14,136 bases of DNA from Clostridiales bacterium (lineage in GTDB: Bacteria; Bacillota; Clostridia; Lachnospirales; Lachnospiraceae): assembly GCA_018369015.1 (NCBI GenBank), contig JAGZDD010000096.1, positions 1 to 14,136 of the forward strand, given 5' to 3'. Below, in pieces: positions 13,213 to 14,136 of the stretch (the stretch's first letter is position 1; each line of letters starts with the position of its first letter). The notes under the pieces are model-generated. The model searched no databases. It was not told the origin of the DNA and saw only the letters and a program-made list of their open reading frames with translations. The translations under genes and the position numbers were made by a program.

Positions 13213-13778
13213 AAAGAACTACCTCCTTTCATTGATTTTTCAAGGGCCTTTTTTCCATTAAGTAAATATCGCTTGACAGAGCTTAGTGAGCAGTCCATGG
13301 CCTGGGCGATATCCTCGAGGGCCATTTTTTTGAAATAACGCAGACGTATAGCCTGGGCCTCTTTTTCTGGAAGCTGTTGGAGGGATTTTATGAGTTCAGC
13401 TCTGTTTTGGCGCCGTATGAGCGCCTGCTCCGGATTGTGTGCTGTATTATCATCGGGAACATTTTCAAAATGTTCGTCATAGCTGGTGTAGGCATCGCGT
13501 TTGTTCCGCGCCATGAAGTCATAGCAGATTCGGAAATTGATGGAATGGAGCCATGAAACAAAAAGGCGGGGCTCCTTAATACACCGGATGTTTTTTAACA
13601 CGGAAATGTAAGTTTCCTGGAGGGCGTCTTGGGCGAGCTGAGGATCCTTCAGATAATTACAGGCAAAACGATATTCTTTTTGATAGGTAAGCGCATACAA
13701 CTCGGCAAATGCATTTGTGTCATTTTTCTGAGCACGAATTACCAGATTGCCGATATAATCAAAATCCAGTAAAGTCAT
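13209..13778 (-). CDS. ECF-like sigma-70 family RNA polymerase sigma factor
   Basis: 189 aa from the ATG at 13778. The frame is open to an upstream ATG at 13826, but only 13778 has an SD (AAGGAGA, 8-nt spacing). Sigma region 2 covers about residues 22-92: AFAELYALTYQKEYRFACNY, then the core-binding DALQETYISV (51-60) and the -10 recognition part FVSWLHSINFRICYDFMARNKR. A linker (95-122) leads to region 4 (about 128-182): SLQQLPEKEAQAIRLRYFKKM and the HTH LEDIAQAMDCSLSSVKRYL. Regions 1.1, 1.2 and 3 are absent, as in ECF-type factors. It is co-transcribed and translationally coupled to the membrane protein downstream. The signal and regulon are unknown. A 9-bp inverted repeat TTTTATATC (13805-13813) / GATATAAAA (13840-13848) lies upstream. 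Confidence 0.88.
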   Translation of the reverse strand: MTLLDFDYIGNLVIRAQKNDTNAFAELYALTYQKEYRFACNYLKDPQLAQDALQETYISVLKNIRCIKEPRLFVSWLHSINFRICYDFMARNKRDAYTSYDEHFENVPDDNTAHNPEQALIRRQNRAELIKSLQQLPEKEAQAIRLRYFKKMALEDIAQAMDCSLSSVKRYLLNGKKALEKSMKGGSSL

Positions 13779-13804
13779 TGCCGTGTCTCCTTGCGTAGAA
13801 TCTC

Positions 13805-13848
13805 TTTTATATCCTAAAACGTACATTGTGAAGGGCTAAGATATAAAA
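13805..13848 (-). promoter_or_regulatory. Inverted repeat upstream of the sigma gene
   Basis: TTTTATATC (13805-13813) and GATATAAAA (13840-13848) are perfect inverted repeats 26 bp apart, 27-70 bp before the sigma start codon. Possible regulator or promoter site; no convincing -35/-10 pair was found here. Confidence 0.3.
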
Positions 13849-13864
13849 AGTTTTAATTTCCTCT

Positions 13865-13906
13865 GGCAGCCGCCAAAGTAAAGCAAGCCTTATTTTGGCG
13901 GCTGCC
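13865..13906. repeat. Perfect 13-bp inverted repeat, 16-nt loop
   Basis: GGCAGCCGCCAAA (13865-13877) and TTTGGCGGCTGCC (13894-13906) are exact reverse complements. No T-tract follows on either strand, so it is not a clear terminator. The GGCTGCC core also appears in the hairpin at 5796-5835, a faint hint of a shared intergenic repeat family. Confidence 0.8.
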
Positions 13907-13916
13907 GCGAGGGTCT

Positions 13917-13966
13917 AATACCCCGATGCTTGCATTGCTGCGGGTTTGATGCCCCGTATGCTTGCA
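13917..13966. repeat. Degenerate direct repeat with core CCCCG-ATGCTTGCA
   Basis: AATACCCCGATGCTTGCA (13917-13934) and GATGCCCCGTATGCTTGCA (13948-13966) share the core CCCCG(T)ATGCTTGCA about 31 bp apart in a stretch with no gene. It looks like an eroded intergenic repeat of the clostridial type; function unknown. Confidence 0.5.
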
Positions 13967-13988
13967 GAGGGATTTAACTTGAACGCAA

Positions 13989-14036
13989 AAAGGCACAGAA
14001 ACATCTTTAATTGAATGTTTCTGTGCCTTTATTTTT
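13989..14036. terminator. Strong bidirectional terminator
   Basis: AAAGGCACAGAAACAT (13989-14004) pairs perfectly over 16 bp with ATGTTTCTGTGCCTTT (14015-14030), loop 10 nt, with TTTTT at 14032-14036 on plus and an A-run (13987-13991) giving a T-tract on minus. No plus-strand gene precedes it here, so it probably ends a minus-strand gene lying right of the window. Confidence 0.85.
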
Positions 14037-14060
14037 AGCGATTAAATTGCATACTAAAAG

Positions 14061-14136
<76 letters not shown>

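Noticed and set aside
13779..13826. 16-residue N-terminal extension of the sigma factor
   Set aside because: The ATG at 13826 has no SD, whereas the ATG at 13778 has AAGGAGA with good spacing and gives a family-typical N-terminus.

Overview
The window looks like the chromosome of a gut-type clostridium, most likely Lachnospiraceae. The reasons are moderate GC content, strong AGGAGG ribosome-binding sites, a T-box riboswitch in front of tyrS, a Lachnospiraceae-style membrane foldase, and the remnant of a low-complexity PD-(D/E)XK/Rpn-like protein typical of that family. This taxonomic reading is inference from family resemblance; no 16S or other marker is present.

Region 1 (1-5086) is most of a tryptophan operon in the order trpG-trpD-trpC-trpF-trpB-trpA. 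The genes are tightly packed: ATGA overlaps at D/C and C/F, an 8-nt overlap at B/A, and 1-4 nt gaps elsewhere. They supply the amidotransferase subunit of anthranilate synthase and every later step to L-tryptophan. trpE, the operon promoter and any attenuator must lie left of the window.

Region 2 (5087-6001) has no intact gene. It holds a decayed Rpn-like gene spread over three frames, with a six-unit 12-bp tandem repeat, followed by a strong hairpin plus T-rich tract.

Region 3 (6002-8978) is a Gfo/Idh/MocA oxidoreductase, then a strong promoter and a complete tyrosine T-box (UAC specifier, UGGU T-box matching a discriminator-A tRNA-Tyr), and then tyrS. About 300 bp of palindrome-rich, GC-rich DNA sits between the T-box terminator and tyrS. 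This is an unusual arrangement and one of the main points to check.

Region 4 (8979-10770) starts with three consecutive hairpins, followed by an extended -10 promoter and a membrane-anchored PrsA/SurA-like foldase with an ambiguous start codon. It ends in a strong bidirectional terminator shared with the converging lysR.

Region 5 (10769-12469) is a divergent pair: a LysR-type regulator and a maltose/galactoside-type sugar O-acetyltransferase. The 228-bp spacer is unusually readable. It contains two sigma-A promoters, a perfect LysR-type palindrome overlapping the lysR -35 and centred near -66 of the acetyltransferase, and a possible three-way-junction RNA fold in the lysR leader.

Region 6 (12475-14136) is a minus-strand pair with an ATGA overlap: an ECF-like sigma factor and a single-pass membrane protein that is its probable anti-sigma partner or sensor. 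Upstream lie a perfect 13-bp inverted repeat, degenerate direct repeats, a 16-bp bidirectional terminator, and a CTGT tetranucleotide microsatellite that runs off the right edge.

I saw no tRNA, rRNA, CRISPR array, intact transposase or phage gene. The strongest candidates for undescribed biology are non-coding: the palindromic block between T-box and tyrS, the hairpin cluster after tyrS, and the structured lysR leader. The sigma/membrane-protein pair is the main protein-level candidate.
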